A DNA stretch of 64,000 bases from a virus: the IMG/VR virus record IMGVR_UViG_3300036832_001118, positions 1-64,000 of that record. One strand, given 5' to 3'. The notes beneath the pieces are model-generated. The model saw only the letters and a program-made list of their open reading frames with translations. It was not told where the DNA came from and made no database searches. How positions within the stretch are numbered: position 1 is the stretch's first letter; the number at the start of each line of letters is the position of its first letter. The position numbers and the translations under genes were made by a program. Of this stretch, positions 1 through 6,691 are shown piece after piece.

Positions 1-51
1 GCTGAAAGTCTACTGTCCCCAAACCCTATTCGCAATTCACCATTACTGCCA

Positions 52-81
52 TTGAAACCATTAGCTTATTTTCCCTAAAAT
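52..81 (+). promoter_or_regulatory. Sigma70-like promoter
   Basis: TTGAAA at 52-57 and TAAAAT at 76-81 are separated by 18 bases, each matching the sigma70 consensus at 5 of 6 positions. Transcription would start near base 88, inside an inverted repeat, and would read into the 56-residue gene at 156. A weaker alternative pair is TTGTAT (100-105) and TATAAG (124-129). The call rests on sequence match and position only. Confidence 0.5.
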
Positions 82-83
82 AA

Positions 84-113
84 TTGTCCCCTAAGGGCTT
101 GTATTGGGGACAA
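84..113. promoter_or_regulatory. Operator-like inverted repeat
   Basis: TTGTCCCC at 84-91 and GGGGACAA at 106-113 form perfect 8-base arms around a 14-base spacer, just downstream of the -10 box at 76-81. A further half-site, TGTCCCC, lies at 14-20 upstream of the -35 box. The placement over the expected start of transcription fits a repressor operator. The binding protein is not evident in the window. Confidence 0.45.
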
Positions 114-155
114 GGGTATGCCATATAAGGGTCATCGAACTGTGAGGACAAGACC

Positions 156-326
156 ATGTTTGTATCACCGCAATGGAAAGAAGTTTTCGGTGTGTTCACT
201 GCCCGCAATGGGCAATGGGCGCTTGTGTCTACCCATGGCAATCTAGCCGAGGCTATGCGCGAGCGGGATTATACGGCCCGCGAGCTAGACCAGCAGGTAG
301 CTATCTTCCGTAAGGCTATTCACTAA
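156..326 (+). CDS. Small hypothetical protein (56 aa)
   Basis: A 56-residue reading frame starts with ATG at 156, seven bases after GAGGA (144-148), and follows the promoter at 52-81. The product is soluble and mixed alpha/beta, beginning MFVSPQWKEV and ending in a charged helix with RERDYTARELDQQ. I do not recognise a family. Its position as first gene after an operator-like repeat suggests an early or regulated gene. The clear ribosome binding site is the best support that it is real. Confidence 0.5.
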   Translation: MFVSPQWKEVFGVFTARNGQWALVSTHGNLAEAMRERDYTARELDQQVAIFRKAIH

Positions 327-365
327 GCCTTTAAAGGGCGGAGGGAGGCCATCTAAGGGAGGTAC

Positions 366-384
366 CCTGGTAAACGTTTCCAGG
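366..384. other. Hairpin in the 327-516 intergenic region
   Basis: CCTGG (366-370) pairs with CCAGG (380-384) around a loop containing AAACGTTT. No run of T follows, so it is not a typical terminator. The rest of 327-516 holds G/C-rich clusters and the direct repeats listed separately, and I see no gene in it. Confidence 0.25.
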
Positions 385-463
385 GGCCCCAGTCGAGACG
401 GCCCCGAAATGCGAAGCTCTCCAATGTATATCTGCCGCCACCTTTTTCCCCTAATAGGCGAAC

Positions 464-507
464 GGGTCCCATATTTCGCTCCTTAATACGCAATGGGTCC
501 CATATTT
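464..507 (+). repeat. Pair of 13-bp direct repeats before the recombinase gene
   Basis: GGGTCCCATATTT occurs at 464-476 and again at 495-507, 31 bases apart start to start. The second copy ends one base before the GAGGA ribosome binding site of the recombinase gene (start 517). The spacing is about three helical turns, so a protein could bind both on one face. They may be autoregulatory or recombination sites of the recombinase; this is an inference. Confidence 0.45.
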
Positions 508-516
508 GAGGATGTT

Positions 517-1104
517 ATGCGTGCAGTTCTCTACTTACGCGTCAGTACGAAGGATCAGGACACCGACAATCAGGAGCGGGAGCTTCGGGTTGCGGCGGCT
601 CGATTGGGTCATGAGATCATTAATATTTACCGGGATCATGGGATCAGCGGTGCCAAGGGTCGAGACAGGCGGCCTGGGTTTGACCAACTGCACCGGGACG
701 CCAGCCGCGGGAAATTCGACCTCGTCATGGCCTGGTCGGTGGATCGGCTGGGCCGCAGCGTACAGGACCTTGTATCCTTCTTAGTTCATCTTCATTCCAC
801 GCGCACTGGGCTTTATTTGCATCAGCAGGGGCTGGACACGACGACGCCTGCGGGCCGGGCGATGTTTCAGATGCTGGGTGTATTTGCTGAGTTTGAGCGT
901 GAGATCATACGTGAGCGGGTGAATGCGGGGATGGCGCGGGCGCGGGCGAGTGGCACGCGCTCTGGCAAGGCGATAGGTCGGCCTGGGGTTCACATTGAGA
1001 CGGTTGACGCCATTCGGGCGGCGCGGGGGACTGGCACGATTCGGGAGCTGGCGTTGAGGTTTAACATCAGCAAGAGCGCGGTGGCGCGGGTGTTGGCGGA
1101 TTAG
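517..1104 (+). CDS. Serine site-specific recombinase (resolvase/invertase family)
   Basis: This 195-residue protein is a small serine recombinase, which cuts and rejoins DNA through a serine attached to the 5' phosphate. The N-terminal catalytic domain shows YLRVST with nucleophile Ser10, the DRLGRS motif at about 76-81, and FEREIIRERV at about 126-135. A short helix-turn-helix ends the protein (about 172-193). The length matches resolvases and Hin/Gin invertases, not the large serine integrases. I start it at the ATG at 517, with GAGGA at 508-512; an upstream in-frame ATG at 493 lies within the direct repeat and has no good binding site. It could resolve multimers of a plasmid-like phage, or invert or excise DNA. 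No inverted target genes are visible here. Confidence 0.9.
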   Translation: MRAVLYLRVSTKDQDTDNQERELRVAAARLGHEIINIYRDHGISGAKGRDRRPGFDQLHRDASRGKFDLVMAWSVDRLGRSVQDLVSFLVHLHSTRTGLYLHQQGLDTTTPAGRAMFQMLGVFAEFEREIIRERVNAGMARARASGTRSGKAIGRPGVHIETVDAIRAARGTGTIRELALRFNISKSAVARVLAD

Positions 1105-1304
1105 GTTTCCAGCGCCCGCACGCGATGGTCGATGCGTTCGAGCTGGCGCGACAGGGCGCGGACTTCATCAGTGAGGCCGCCGACTGTTGCATCGAGTCGG
1201 CGGACCATGGCGGTTGTGACGCTCATTTGGTCTTCGACGGCGCCGAGGCGTTCGATGACGCGATCGAGTTGCTGGGCGATAAAGGCGAGGTCGATGTCGG
1301 CCAT
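1101..1304 (-). CDS. Small coiled-coil protein (67 aa)
   Basis: This is one of only two convincing reverse-strand genes. The product begins MADIDLAFIAQQLDRV and is almost entirely heptad-like helix, with repeated L/V/I spacing through RRLDATVGGLTDEVRAL, so it is probably a dimeric coiled coil. Proteins of this type are frequent in Rhizobiales genomes and their phages, with no known function that I can name. Its stop overlaps the recombinase stop by four bases in a tail-to-tail arrangement. The reading frame extends further upstream, but that part is Arg/Pro-rich, unlike a real N-terminus. Confidence 0.6.
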   Translation of the reverse strand: MADIDLAFIAQQLDRVIERLGAVEDQMSVTTAMVRRLDATVGGLTDEVRALSRQLERIDHRVRALET

Positions 1305-1351
1305 ACGGCAGGTTGTAGGGGTGGGCCTTCTTCTGTCAAGATGGACTTGAC

Positions 1352-1441
1352 ATGGCCAGGCATTACGACGCGCGCGGTGACCTCGACTCCGACGATGAGA
1401 TGGTTCTGGTGAGGCAGGCTCAAGAGAAGCTCGATAGATGA
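1352..1441 (+). CDS. Possible 29-aa miniprotein
   Basis: A short frame, MARHYDARGDLDSDDEMVLV and nine more residues, starts at ATG 1352 and ends in TGA overlapping the next gene's ATG (ATGA at 1438-1441). The overlap is the main reason for listing it, because neighbouring genes use the same coupling. It has no recognisable domain and a weak binding site, so it may be chance. Confidence 0.3.
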   Translation: MARHYDARGDLDSDDEMVLVRQAQEKLDR

Positions 1442-1686
1442 CCGGAAACATCATGGAACTGAGCGAGTACAGGAAGAAGCGGCCCCAGCAGGAGAAGCAC
1501 TATGCGAGGGCCATGACCGTTCAGCATTTGATCGATGTCCTCGGCTTCTGCGATAGGAGGGCCAAGGTGTACGTCAGGAACAGTTGGATGGTGGGCGTGG
1601 TGGAGATCCAGGAGTACAGCGAGGGCGTTCAGGGCCTGCCGACGGTCCTGCTTCAGTTGAACCAGGAGGAGCTGCCGCGGCAATGA
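1438..1686 (+). CDS. Hypothetical protein (82 aa)
   Basis: The protein is charged at the N-terminus (MELSEYRKKRPQQEKHYARA) and then forms a compact alpha/beta segment with RAKVYVRNSWMVGVVEIQEY. No family recognised. It starts at 1438 by ATGA coupling, or at the in-frame ATG at 1453. It ends by ATGA overlap with the membrane protein that follows, so the two are translated together. Confidence 0.55.
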   Translation: MTGNIMELSEYRKKRPQQEKHYARAMTVQHLIDVLGFCDRRAKVYVRNSWMVGVVEIQEYSEGVQGLPTVLLQLNQEELPRQ

Positions 1687-1883
1687 TCGCGCTGGCATAT
1701 CTTGATGTCGGCCTTGTCTTGTTCGCCTTGACCTTGGTCAGGCCATCTGCGCAAGCCGTGCGCCGCATCAGGGAGCTGGATCAATCATTCGCAGTGGTCT
1801 ACGTCGCGGCAATGGTCGGGGCCAGCCTGTGGCCGTTGGTGCTGGTTGGATTGCTTCTCGGGTGGAGACGGGATGAGCAATGA
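1683..1883 (+). CDS. Two-helix membrane protein (66 aa)
   Basis: Two hydrophobic segments, ALAYLDVGLVLFALTLV (about 3-19) and VVYVAAMVGASLWPLVLVGL (about 38-58), flank a short Arg-rich loop, and the tail ends WRRDEQ. It is therefore a small inner-membrane hairpin protein. It overlaps both neighbours by ATGA. Far from the lysis genes, a holin role is not indicated; function unknown. Confidence 0.55.
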   Translation: MIALAYLDVGLVLFALTLVRPSAQAVRRIRELDQSFAVVYVAAMVGASLWPLVLVGLLLGWRRDEQ

Positions 1884-2053
1884 GCAGCCCGTGGCCTTGG
1901 CATATTCCGCAAGTGCCGACCGTGACAACGGGCGGCACAAGTCCTTATGAAATGCAGATAGCCTGTCACTTTGTTTGGCGCGCAGTTATTTACGCTGAGC
2001 CACACCCGCAGTTTCACGTGGAACGCTGGGTGGTAAGGACCTTAAAGCCTTAA
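1880..2053 (+). CDS. Hypothetical protein (57 aa)
   Basis: The frame starts with ATG at 1880, overlapping the previous stop by ATGA, and runs to TAA at 2051-2053. The product begins MSSPWPWHIPQVPTVTTGG and contains a central region rich in His, Trp and Val (HFVWRAVIYAEPHPQFHVER). No family recognised. It is the last gene before the terminator at 2088. Confidence 0.45.
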   Translation: MSSPWPWHIPQVPTVTTGGTSPYEMQIACHFVWRAVIYAEPHPQFHVERWVVRTLKP

Positions 2054-2087
2054 ATAGCGAGGGACTGGTCACCTTCGCAGCCGCGCG

Positions 2088-2112
2088 GGCTCCCTCTGTG
2101 GGGGCCTTTTTT
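2088..2112 (+). terminator. Rho-independent terminator
   Basis: GGCTCCC (2088-2094) and GGGGGCC (2100-2106) form a seven-pair stem with one G-T pair and loop TCTGT, followed by six T (2107-2112). It closes the small-gene unit ending at 2053, and the next gene starts at 2135. Confidence 0.75.
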
Positions 2113-2134
2113 GTTTCCACAGAGGAGTGCAGCA

Positions 2135-2425
2135 ATGCGCCGGATGGCATGGTTGATCTTTGCAGCAGCGATGTTTGCGTCTGCGCCGCTATCGTTGTCC
2201 TCGCCACCCTCATGGTCTTCGTGGCTACCCTCGGTGACGGCGAGCACGGCTGACGCTGCGGTGGTGTGGCGGCACCGACGCGTGGACCGGCGCGGCTATT
2301 ACGGCGGCAGCTATTACGCCCACCCGGACGGCCTCGGCGGCTATCCCTACAGCGCCAGCCACTACGCCTATCGGCATGTGTGGGCGCCGCCGGGCTGGGG
2401 CTGGCATCGCGGTTGGCGCTGGTGA
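2135..2425 (+). CDS. Secreted Tyr/Gly/Trp-rich small protein
   Basis: The 96-residue product begins MRRMAWLIFAAAMFASAPLS, a clear Sec signal peptide with a probable cut after the ADA near residue 49 or earlier. The mature part is rich in Tyr, Gly, His and Trp (RRGYYGGSYYAHPDGLGGY, then PPGWGWHRGWRW at the end). Small exported proteins of this kind are common in Bradyrhizobium and relatives. It starts at 2135 with GAGGAG upstream. It may be a host-derived cargo gene acting at the envelope; its role is unknown. Confidence 0.6.
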   Translation: MRRMAWLIFAAAMFASAPLSLSSPPSWSSWLPSVTASTADAAVVWRHRRVDRRGYYGGSYYAHPDGLGGYPYSASHYAYRHVWAPPGWGWHRGWRW

Positions 2426-2430
2426 CGGCG

Positions 2431-2583
2431 ATGGACCGGGCTGTGGAGGGGTTGCTGGAGGAACTTTTGCAGGAGCTGGGTCAGCTGCGCTCTGAGATGG
2501 AGGCGTTGCGTCAGGACGTGCACACGATTCTGGAGCACATGCCGATGCAGATGATTCCGGACCGGGATAGCGAGGTGCAATGA
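2431..2583 (+). CDS. Small helical protein (50 aa)
   Basis: The product is one long amphipathic helix (MDRAVEGLLEELLQELGQL, SEMEALRQDVHTILEHM), likely a coiled coil. ATG at 2431 is used here; an in-frame GTG at 2422 overlaps the previous stop as GTGA and may be the true start (53 residues). It overlaps the next gene by ATGA. Function unknown. Confidence 0.5.
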   Translation: MDRAVEGLLEELLQELGQLRSEMEALRQDVHTILEHMPMQMIPDRDSEVQ

Positions 2584-2810
2584 GTCTGCGCGAGGACGAG
2601 GTCGGCCAGGCGGCGCGCGCGCTTGGGGCTTGGATGCGATCACAGGAGTTCGACTGGCGCGATATTTCGTTATTGTGTCAGGCGATGGTGGGTTTTTCGA
2701 CGGCGAATTTGAGTGCCAACAAGGCGGAATTTGAGATCAACCTGACGCGGCTCAAGCGCGACGTCGACAATTCGGCGCGGCGGGCGTGGAAGGATCGGGG
2801 CGTGGCGTAG
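2580..2810 (+). CDS. Hypothetical helical protein (76 aa)
   Basis: The ATG at 2580 overlaps the previous stop. The protein is mostly helical and acidic at first (MSLREDEVGQAARALGAWM), then basic toward the end (LTRLKRDVDNSARRAWKDRG). No family recognised. It lies in a chain of small coupled genes. Confidence 0.5.
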   Translation: MSLREDEVGQAARALGAWMRSQEFDWRDISLLCQAMVGFSTANLSANKAEFEINLTRLKRDVDNSARRAWKDRGVA

Positions 2811-2812
2811 CG

Positions 2813-2998
2813 ATGTTGCACGTGCTGGCCATTTTGGCGACGACCTATGTGCCGATCTGCACGGTGGATTCCCCGCTGGGTAGCCACTGTGTGATTGACG
2901 GCAACGTCTGGCAGTATCGCTGCATTGCGGCTGCGCACAAGCAGTTTGTCTGCGATCGACGGCTTAAGCGTCCAACCAAACACGTTATTCCAACCTAG
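2813..2998 (+). CDS. Small possibly exported protein (61 aa)
   Basis: The N-terminus MLHVLAILATTYVPIC is hydrophobic enough for a weak signal peptide or anchor. Four Cys (positions about 16, 35, 46 and 56) could form two disulfides if exported. It starts three bases after the previous stop with little binding-site signal. No family recognised. Confidence 0.4.
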   Translation: MLHVLAILATTYVPICTVDSPLGSHCVIDGNVWQYRCIAAAHKQFVCDRRLKRPTKHVIPT

Positions 2999-3007
2999 GG
3001 GGCTCAC

Positions 3008-3499
3008 ATGGGGACGGAAAAACACGGGGAATCTCGCCGCAGTGGTTGGTCGGCGGAATACGGCATTTGGTGGGCAATGCTACAGCGCTGCCATGATCCT
3101 AATTATAAAAACTTCCGAAATTACGGTGGCCGCGGGATCGAAGTCTGCGAGCGCTGGCGCTACGGTGAAAACGGCAAGCATCCCGTGGTTTGTTTCATCG
3201 AGGACATGGGACGGCGTCCCTCGCCGCAATATTCCATCGAACGGATCAACAACTTACTTGGCTATTCGCCCAGCAACTGCCGTTGGGCCACGCGCAAAGA
3301 ACAAGCGAACAATCGACGCTATCGAACAAACACGACCGGCTATCCAGGAGCGCAGCCTTGTCGGGGGAAGTTCAAGGCTCAACTGCATGTCGGAGGCAGG
3401 GTTGTGCATCTAGGTGTGTTTGACACTGCGCAACAGGCTTCAGCCGCATGGTTACAGGCTAAAGCCGCAACTCAGGAGAAAAACCATGTGCGATTATAG
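3008..3499 (+). CDS. HNH-type homing endonuclease-like protein with AP2-like C-terminus
   Basis: The core of this 163-residue protein has the pattern of free-standing phage endonucleases: [51 protein letters not shown] and RKEQANNRR. Residues about 115-160 resemble an AP2 DNA-binding domain ([20 protein letters not shown], then [13 protein letters not shown]). A second gene at 32893 has the same core with a different N-terminal domain. Such proteins cut DNA at specific sites and promote their own spread; no intron or split gene is evident here. The stop overlaps the start of the next gene. Active-site residues cannot be confirmed by eye. Confidence 0.75.
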   Translation: MGTEKHGESRRSGWSAEYGIWWAMLQRCHDPNYKNFRNYGGRGIEVCERWRYGENGKHPVVCFIEDMGRRPSPQYSIERINNLLGYSPSNCRWATRKEQANNRRYRTNTTGYPGAQPCRGKFKAQLHVGGRVVHLGVFDTAQQASAAWLQAKAATQEKNHVRL

Positions 3500-3914
3500 C
3501 CTGCGCCATCTCGCCTCGCGTCCGGCCAAGGTCGATGACAAGCTGGTGGTGAGCAAGTTCCACAATTCGATTTCTATTGGTTTCGTCGATGCCGCTGCCG
3601 CCTATGAAAAGATCAACGAGGTGGTGTGCGTGCTGCCCGGCACCGAGTTGGCGTTTGGCGACAACATCACCCAGGCCGCCAGCGGCCACCCCGGCTATGG
3701 CGACAAGGAGCACGCCCACAACACCGCGCGCTTCCGCCAGATCAACCTGGAGAATCCACATACCCATCACGACGCCCTTGAACTCCCCAGCGGGGCAATG
3801 ATCCTGCTGCATAGCCTCAAGCCCGGCCAGACCGCCACCGTGCTGCAGCTTCCCGCCACGCCCAAGACGGCGGAGGAGGCCGAGGCGCAGGCGCGGCTGG
3901 AGGTTGTGGCCTAG
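3486..3914 (+). CDS. Conserved hypothetical protein (MCDYSL family, 142 aa)
   Basis: The product begins [20 protein letters not shown], an N-terminus I recall from small hypothetical proteins of Rhizobiales and their phages. A His-rich central stretch ([15 protein letters not shown]) could bind metal. The C-terminus is an Ala/Glu-rich helix. The start at 3486 has AGGAG seven bases upstream and lies within the end of the endonuclease gene, as if that gene was inserted upstream. Function unknown. Confidence 0.65.
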   Translation: MCDYSLRHLASRPAKVDDKLVVSKFHNSISIGFVDAAAAYEKINEVVCVLPGTELAFGDNITQAASGHPGYGDKEHAHNTARFRQINLENPHTHHDALELPSGAMILLHSLKPGQTATVLQLPATPKTAEEAEAQARLEVVA

Positions 3915-4067
3915 GTGGACCTGCGCGCGTTCGTGCTCTGGAACGGGATTGAGTGGGTGCCCAACGTGATGCTGCGGCCGCATTGGTGGTGGCCGCGGCG
4001 TTACTGGGCGGTCCGGCGCGCGCGCTTAGCGGCGGCGTACATGAATTGGAAGAAGGTACGGCCGTAG
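3915..4067 (+). CDS. Possible Trp/Arg-rich miniprotein (50 aa)
   Basis: A GTG directly after the previous stop opens a 50-codon frame rich in Trp and Arg (VDLRAFVLWNGIEWVPNVM, RPHWWWPRRYW). It ends eight bases before the tailspike gene. There is no clear binding site, so translation would rely on coupling. Low confidence. Confidence 0.3.
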   Translation: MDLRAFVLWNGIEWVPNVMLRPHWWWPRRYWAVRRARLAAAYMNWKKVRP

Positions 4068-4074
4068 GTCAACG

Positions 4075-6393
4075 ATGGCGAACGGGGACACGTCCAGCCA
4101 GATTGCCCGTTTACAGCAGCAGATAATGGTTTTGCAGCAGCAAATAATGTCGCCGCCTGCTGTTGCGATGTTACGGGCGCAGGTTCGAGCGCTGCAGGAT
4201 CGGATGGGTCCGACGATTGTCGGCCCGCCGGGGCCGATGGGTTCGGCGGGACCGGTTGGTGGTCCTGGGGCGATAGGTCCGACTGGGCCTGCGGGTGTGG
4301 CTGGTGGCGCCGGGACGCCGGGTTTAGGCGGGCTTGCGGGGCCGCAAGGGTTGCAAGGTCTGCAAGGGTTGCAAGGTCTGACAGGGGCCACTGGCGCGAC
4401 TGGAGCAGCTGGGAGTGGCGGCGGTGGCTCCGTCGCCTGGTCATTCAACGCCATGTTCGGCGGCGTCGGTGACGGTGCCACCAACAACGCGACGGCTTGG
4501 AACAATTTTGCCAGCGCGGCACGTTCGGCCAGTGCTGCGGGCAAGGCGGTGGTGCTGGAGTTGACGCCCGGTACTTACAACTACAATCACGCGCAGTGCC
4601 AGAGTTTTTTGCAGAACATCAAGAACCTGCACATCATTGGTCACGGTGCCGTCATTCAGAACACCTATGATCGGAATGTCAGCGGCGCCAACGCAGCTTA
4701 CGAGTGGCCGTGGGGACCGGCGTGTCAACCGCTGTGGAATGCATCTGCGGTTAACCAGGGGTTTTTGATTCAAACGACGACGCCGGTTACCAATACCGTC
4801 ACCCTGATCACCGCGACCGACAGCGCCAATTTTGCCGTTGGCCAGTGGATCATGTTGGCCAGTCTCGACATTCAGTACTATGGCTGGCCGCCGAACTGCG
4901 ATTTGTTCGAGTATGCCAAGATCACCGCGATCAACTCTGGCACCGGGGTCATCACGCTAGATCGTAACATTTTAAACGTGCACCGCTCGGACTTCCCCGA
5001 CGGCAACAATCCCAACCCCTGTGGTCGCGCCCGCATCTGGCAACTGAATACGTCTGGATGGTCAATCGGGACAATTACTTGGGACCTCGACCATATCTAT
5101 CAGGGGCTGACGGTGAACCCGGCGCCCAATTCTGGCTCGGTCTATCAGATCTTTACTGGGCGCCAGATCAAGACCATTGACTGGACCGGGGTCGGGCCTT
5201 CGGAGAGCGTGGCTTTCAACGTCGAGCATCACAGCCCGCGCTTCACCACCCAGGCCGAGTCGGACAAATTGGTGCGCAGCATCAGCTACAACGCGATGGA
5301 CTACACCTGCGGCCAGCGTTTGGCGTTTCAATCGTCGAGCATCGACATGGTGACGATACGTGACTCCTACATCACTGGCTCGCTGACGCCAGGTAATGTC
5401 AAGCATATCGTTGTCGATAATTGTGTCACTGACTATATCGCGTCAGTATCGACGCAAGGCATGGGACGGTCGCGCACGGTCAGGAACTCGCGCATATTTG
5501 GCGCTGGGACTATCAACTACAATATCAATGACGCCGGGACGATGCTGACGGTCGATGCAACAAATGTCACGTATGCCAACGGAACTTTTAAGATCTTGAA
5601 GTCTTCCAACATGCACCAATCGTGGAATTGCGTCATCGGCCAAGTGATCTATTTAGGCGCCAACACCGATATATACAACGCTTATTTGTTTGCCGATATT
5701 GGTGTTGGATATGTTGCTGCCTTGCGCGAGGATGCAACGTACCTCTACATCGACACCACCCTTCCATTCACGACGCTGCCGAGCTGGTTCTTCAAAGTTG
5801 GAATCGTGCGCGAGGGCGCCATTCGCTTCGAGAATTGCACCGGCTGCGATGCGGCGGACCTGGCCTCGGAGGCGGCCAGGCGCGGGAAAAATCCTCGCGA
5901 ATATTTTCGCTACCGGTTTATGGGCAAGTTTGCCCAGGGTGGTGGTTGGTTGTATCACAAAGGCCTTCTCACCAGCTTGAAGTGCAACGTTCGGCAAGTG
6001 TCGCCGGCAGCGGGCACCACCTTAAAGATCAACGCTAACGTCTTTGATCAAGCAACTCTGGCGATGACTGGTACAGTTGAGTTTGATTTTAACTGTAACA
6101 TTGTTGGTGAGCGAATCATCACGCAAGCTGTATATACCGGCAAGCAGACCGGCGACGCTATCACATTGAATGGTACGCAGTCCTTCATCCCAGTCGGTCA
6201 AATCTGGGATGGTCAGTCGCAGTGGTATTTTATCAATCTTGCTCCCAGCTCGTATGCGTTCTATCAGCTGCCGATCGTGGATTTGGAGTTTGAATTTGAT
6301 CTAGGTAAGATCAGCACCGTCAGTTATCCGCAGTACGGTGACCCGGCGGCTGGCACCAATCTGATCGCGGCTCCGACGGGGCAATTACCATGA
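4075..6393 (+). CDS. Tailspike-like protein with collagen-like stem and beta-helix domain
   Basis: The 772-residue protein has three parts. Residues 1-42 form a Gln-rich coiled coil (ARLQQQIMVLQQQIM). Residues 45-113 are Gly-X-Y collagen-like triplets (GPPGPMGSAGPVGGPG), which form a trimeric stem. From about 120 a pectate-lyase-3-like right-handed beta-helix begins with FNAMFGGVGDGATNNATAWN, typical of phage tailspikes that bind or cleave polysaccharide. Catalytic residues cannot be assigned by eye. It is placed before the large terminase, away from the other tail genes, so it may be a late-acquired receptor-binding or capsid-decorating fibre. It ends by ATGA overlap. Confidence 0.75.
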   Translation: MANGDTSSQIARLQQQIMVLQQQIMSPPAVAMLRAQVRALQDRMGPTIVGPPGPMGSAGPVGGPGAIGPTGPAGVAGGAGTPGLGGLAGPQGLQGLQGLQGLTGATGATGAAGSGGGGSVAWSFNAMFGGVGDGATNNATAWNNFASAARSASAAGKAVVLELTPGTYNYNHAQCQSFLQNIKNLHIIGHGAVIQNTYDRNVSGANAAYEWPWGPACQPLWNASAVNQGFLIQTTTPVTNTVTLITATDSANFAVGQWIMLASLDIQYYGWPPNCDLFEYAKITAINSGTGVITLDRNILNVHRSDFPDGNNPNPCGRARIWQLNTSGWSIGTITWDLDHIYQGLTVNPAPNSGSVYQIFTGRQIKTIDWTGVGPSESVAFNVEHHSPRFTTQAESDKLVRSISYNAMDYTCGQRLAFQSSSIDMVTIRDSYITGSLTPGNVKHIVVDNCVTDYIASVSTQGMGRSRTVRNSRIFGAGTINYNINDAGTMLTVDATNVTYANGTFKILKSSNMHQSWNCVIGQVIYLGANTDIYNAYLFADIGVGYVAALREDATYLYIDTTLPFTTLPSWFFKVGIVREGAIRFENCTGCDAADLASEAARRGKNPREYFRYRFMGKFAQGGGWLYHKGLLTSLKCNVRQVSPAAGTTLKINANVFDQATLAMTGTVEFDFNCNIVGERIITQAVYTGKQTGDAITLNGTQSFIPVGQIWDGQSQWYFINLAPSSYAFYQLPIVDLEFEFDLGKISTVSYPQYGDPAAGTNLIAAPTGQLP
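4345..4380 (+). repeat. 18-bp tandem duplication in the collagen-like stem
   Basis: An 18-base unit beginning CAAGGGTTGCAA is repeated exactly at 4345-4362 and 4363-4380 and encodes QGLQGL twice. The unit is in frame, so slippage would lengthen or shorten the stem by two triplets. Confidence 0.8.
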
Positions 6394-6683
6394 GCAATGT
6401 CGAGGACGAGCGCACTCGACCGCTATGTGACGGAGCCGTAACGATGTTGGTTATAGATTGGCTTGACGGCAACTGTCCGGTACAGGCTGAGGGCACCGTT
6501 GATGGACGACCGTTCTATTTCCGTGCCAGATGGCAGCATTGGAGCTTTGACGTTGATGACGTCACCTTCCGCGAAGCAAGGTGGGGCGATAGCCCATTCG
6601 CTGCTGGATGGATGCCCCACGACGCGGCGCGAAACATCATTGAACGATGCGCCGAGGAATACTCTAGCGAGCACAAAGGATAA
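6390..6683 (+). CDS. Hypothetical protein (97 aa)
   Basis: The protein has a beta-rich middle (CPVQAEGTVDGRPFYFRARW, then WSFDVDDVTFREARWG) and a C-terminal helix (DAARNIIERCAEEYSSE). I do not recognise a family. It overlaps the tailspike stop by ATGA and precedes the large terminase by eight bases, where many phages keep the small terminase, but it shows no helix-turn-helix and I do not call it one. Confidence 0.6.
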   Translation: MSNVEDERTRPLCDGAVTMLVIDWLDGNCPVQAEGTVDGRPFYFRARWQHWSFDVDDVTFREARWGDSPFAAGWMPHDAARNIIERCAEEYSSEHKG

Positions 6684-6691
6684 AAACTCTA

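Noticed and set aside
201-213. GCCCGCAATGGGC as a third copy of the 59118 palindrome
   Set aside because: Two mismatches and inside a coding frame; noted only as a possible relation.
517-1104. DNA invertase switching tail fibre genes
   Set aside because: The protein size fits, but I see no inverted copies of fibre genes or inverted site pairs around them; all paralogous fibre modules are in the same orientation.
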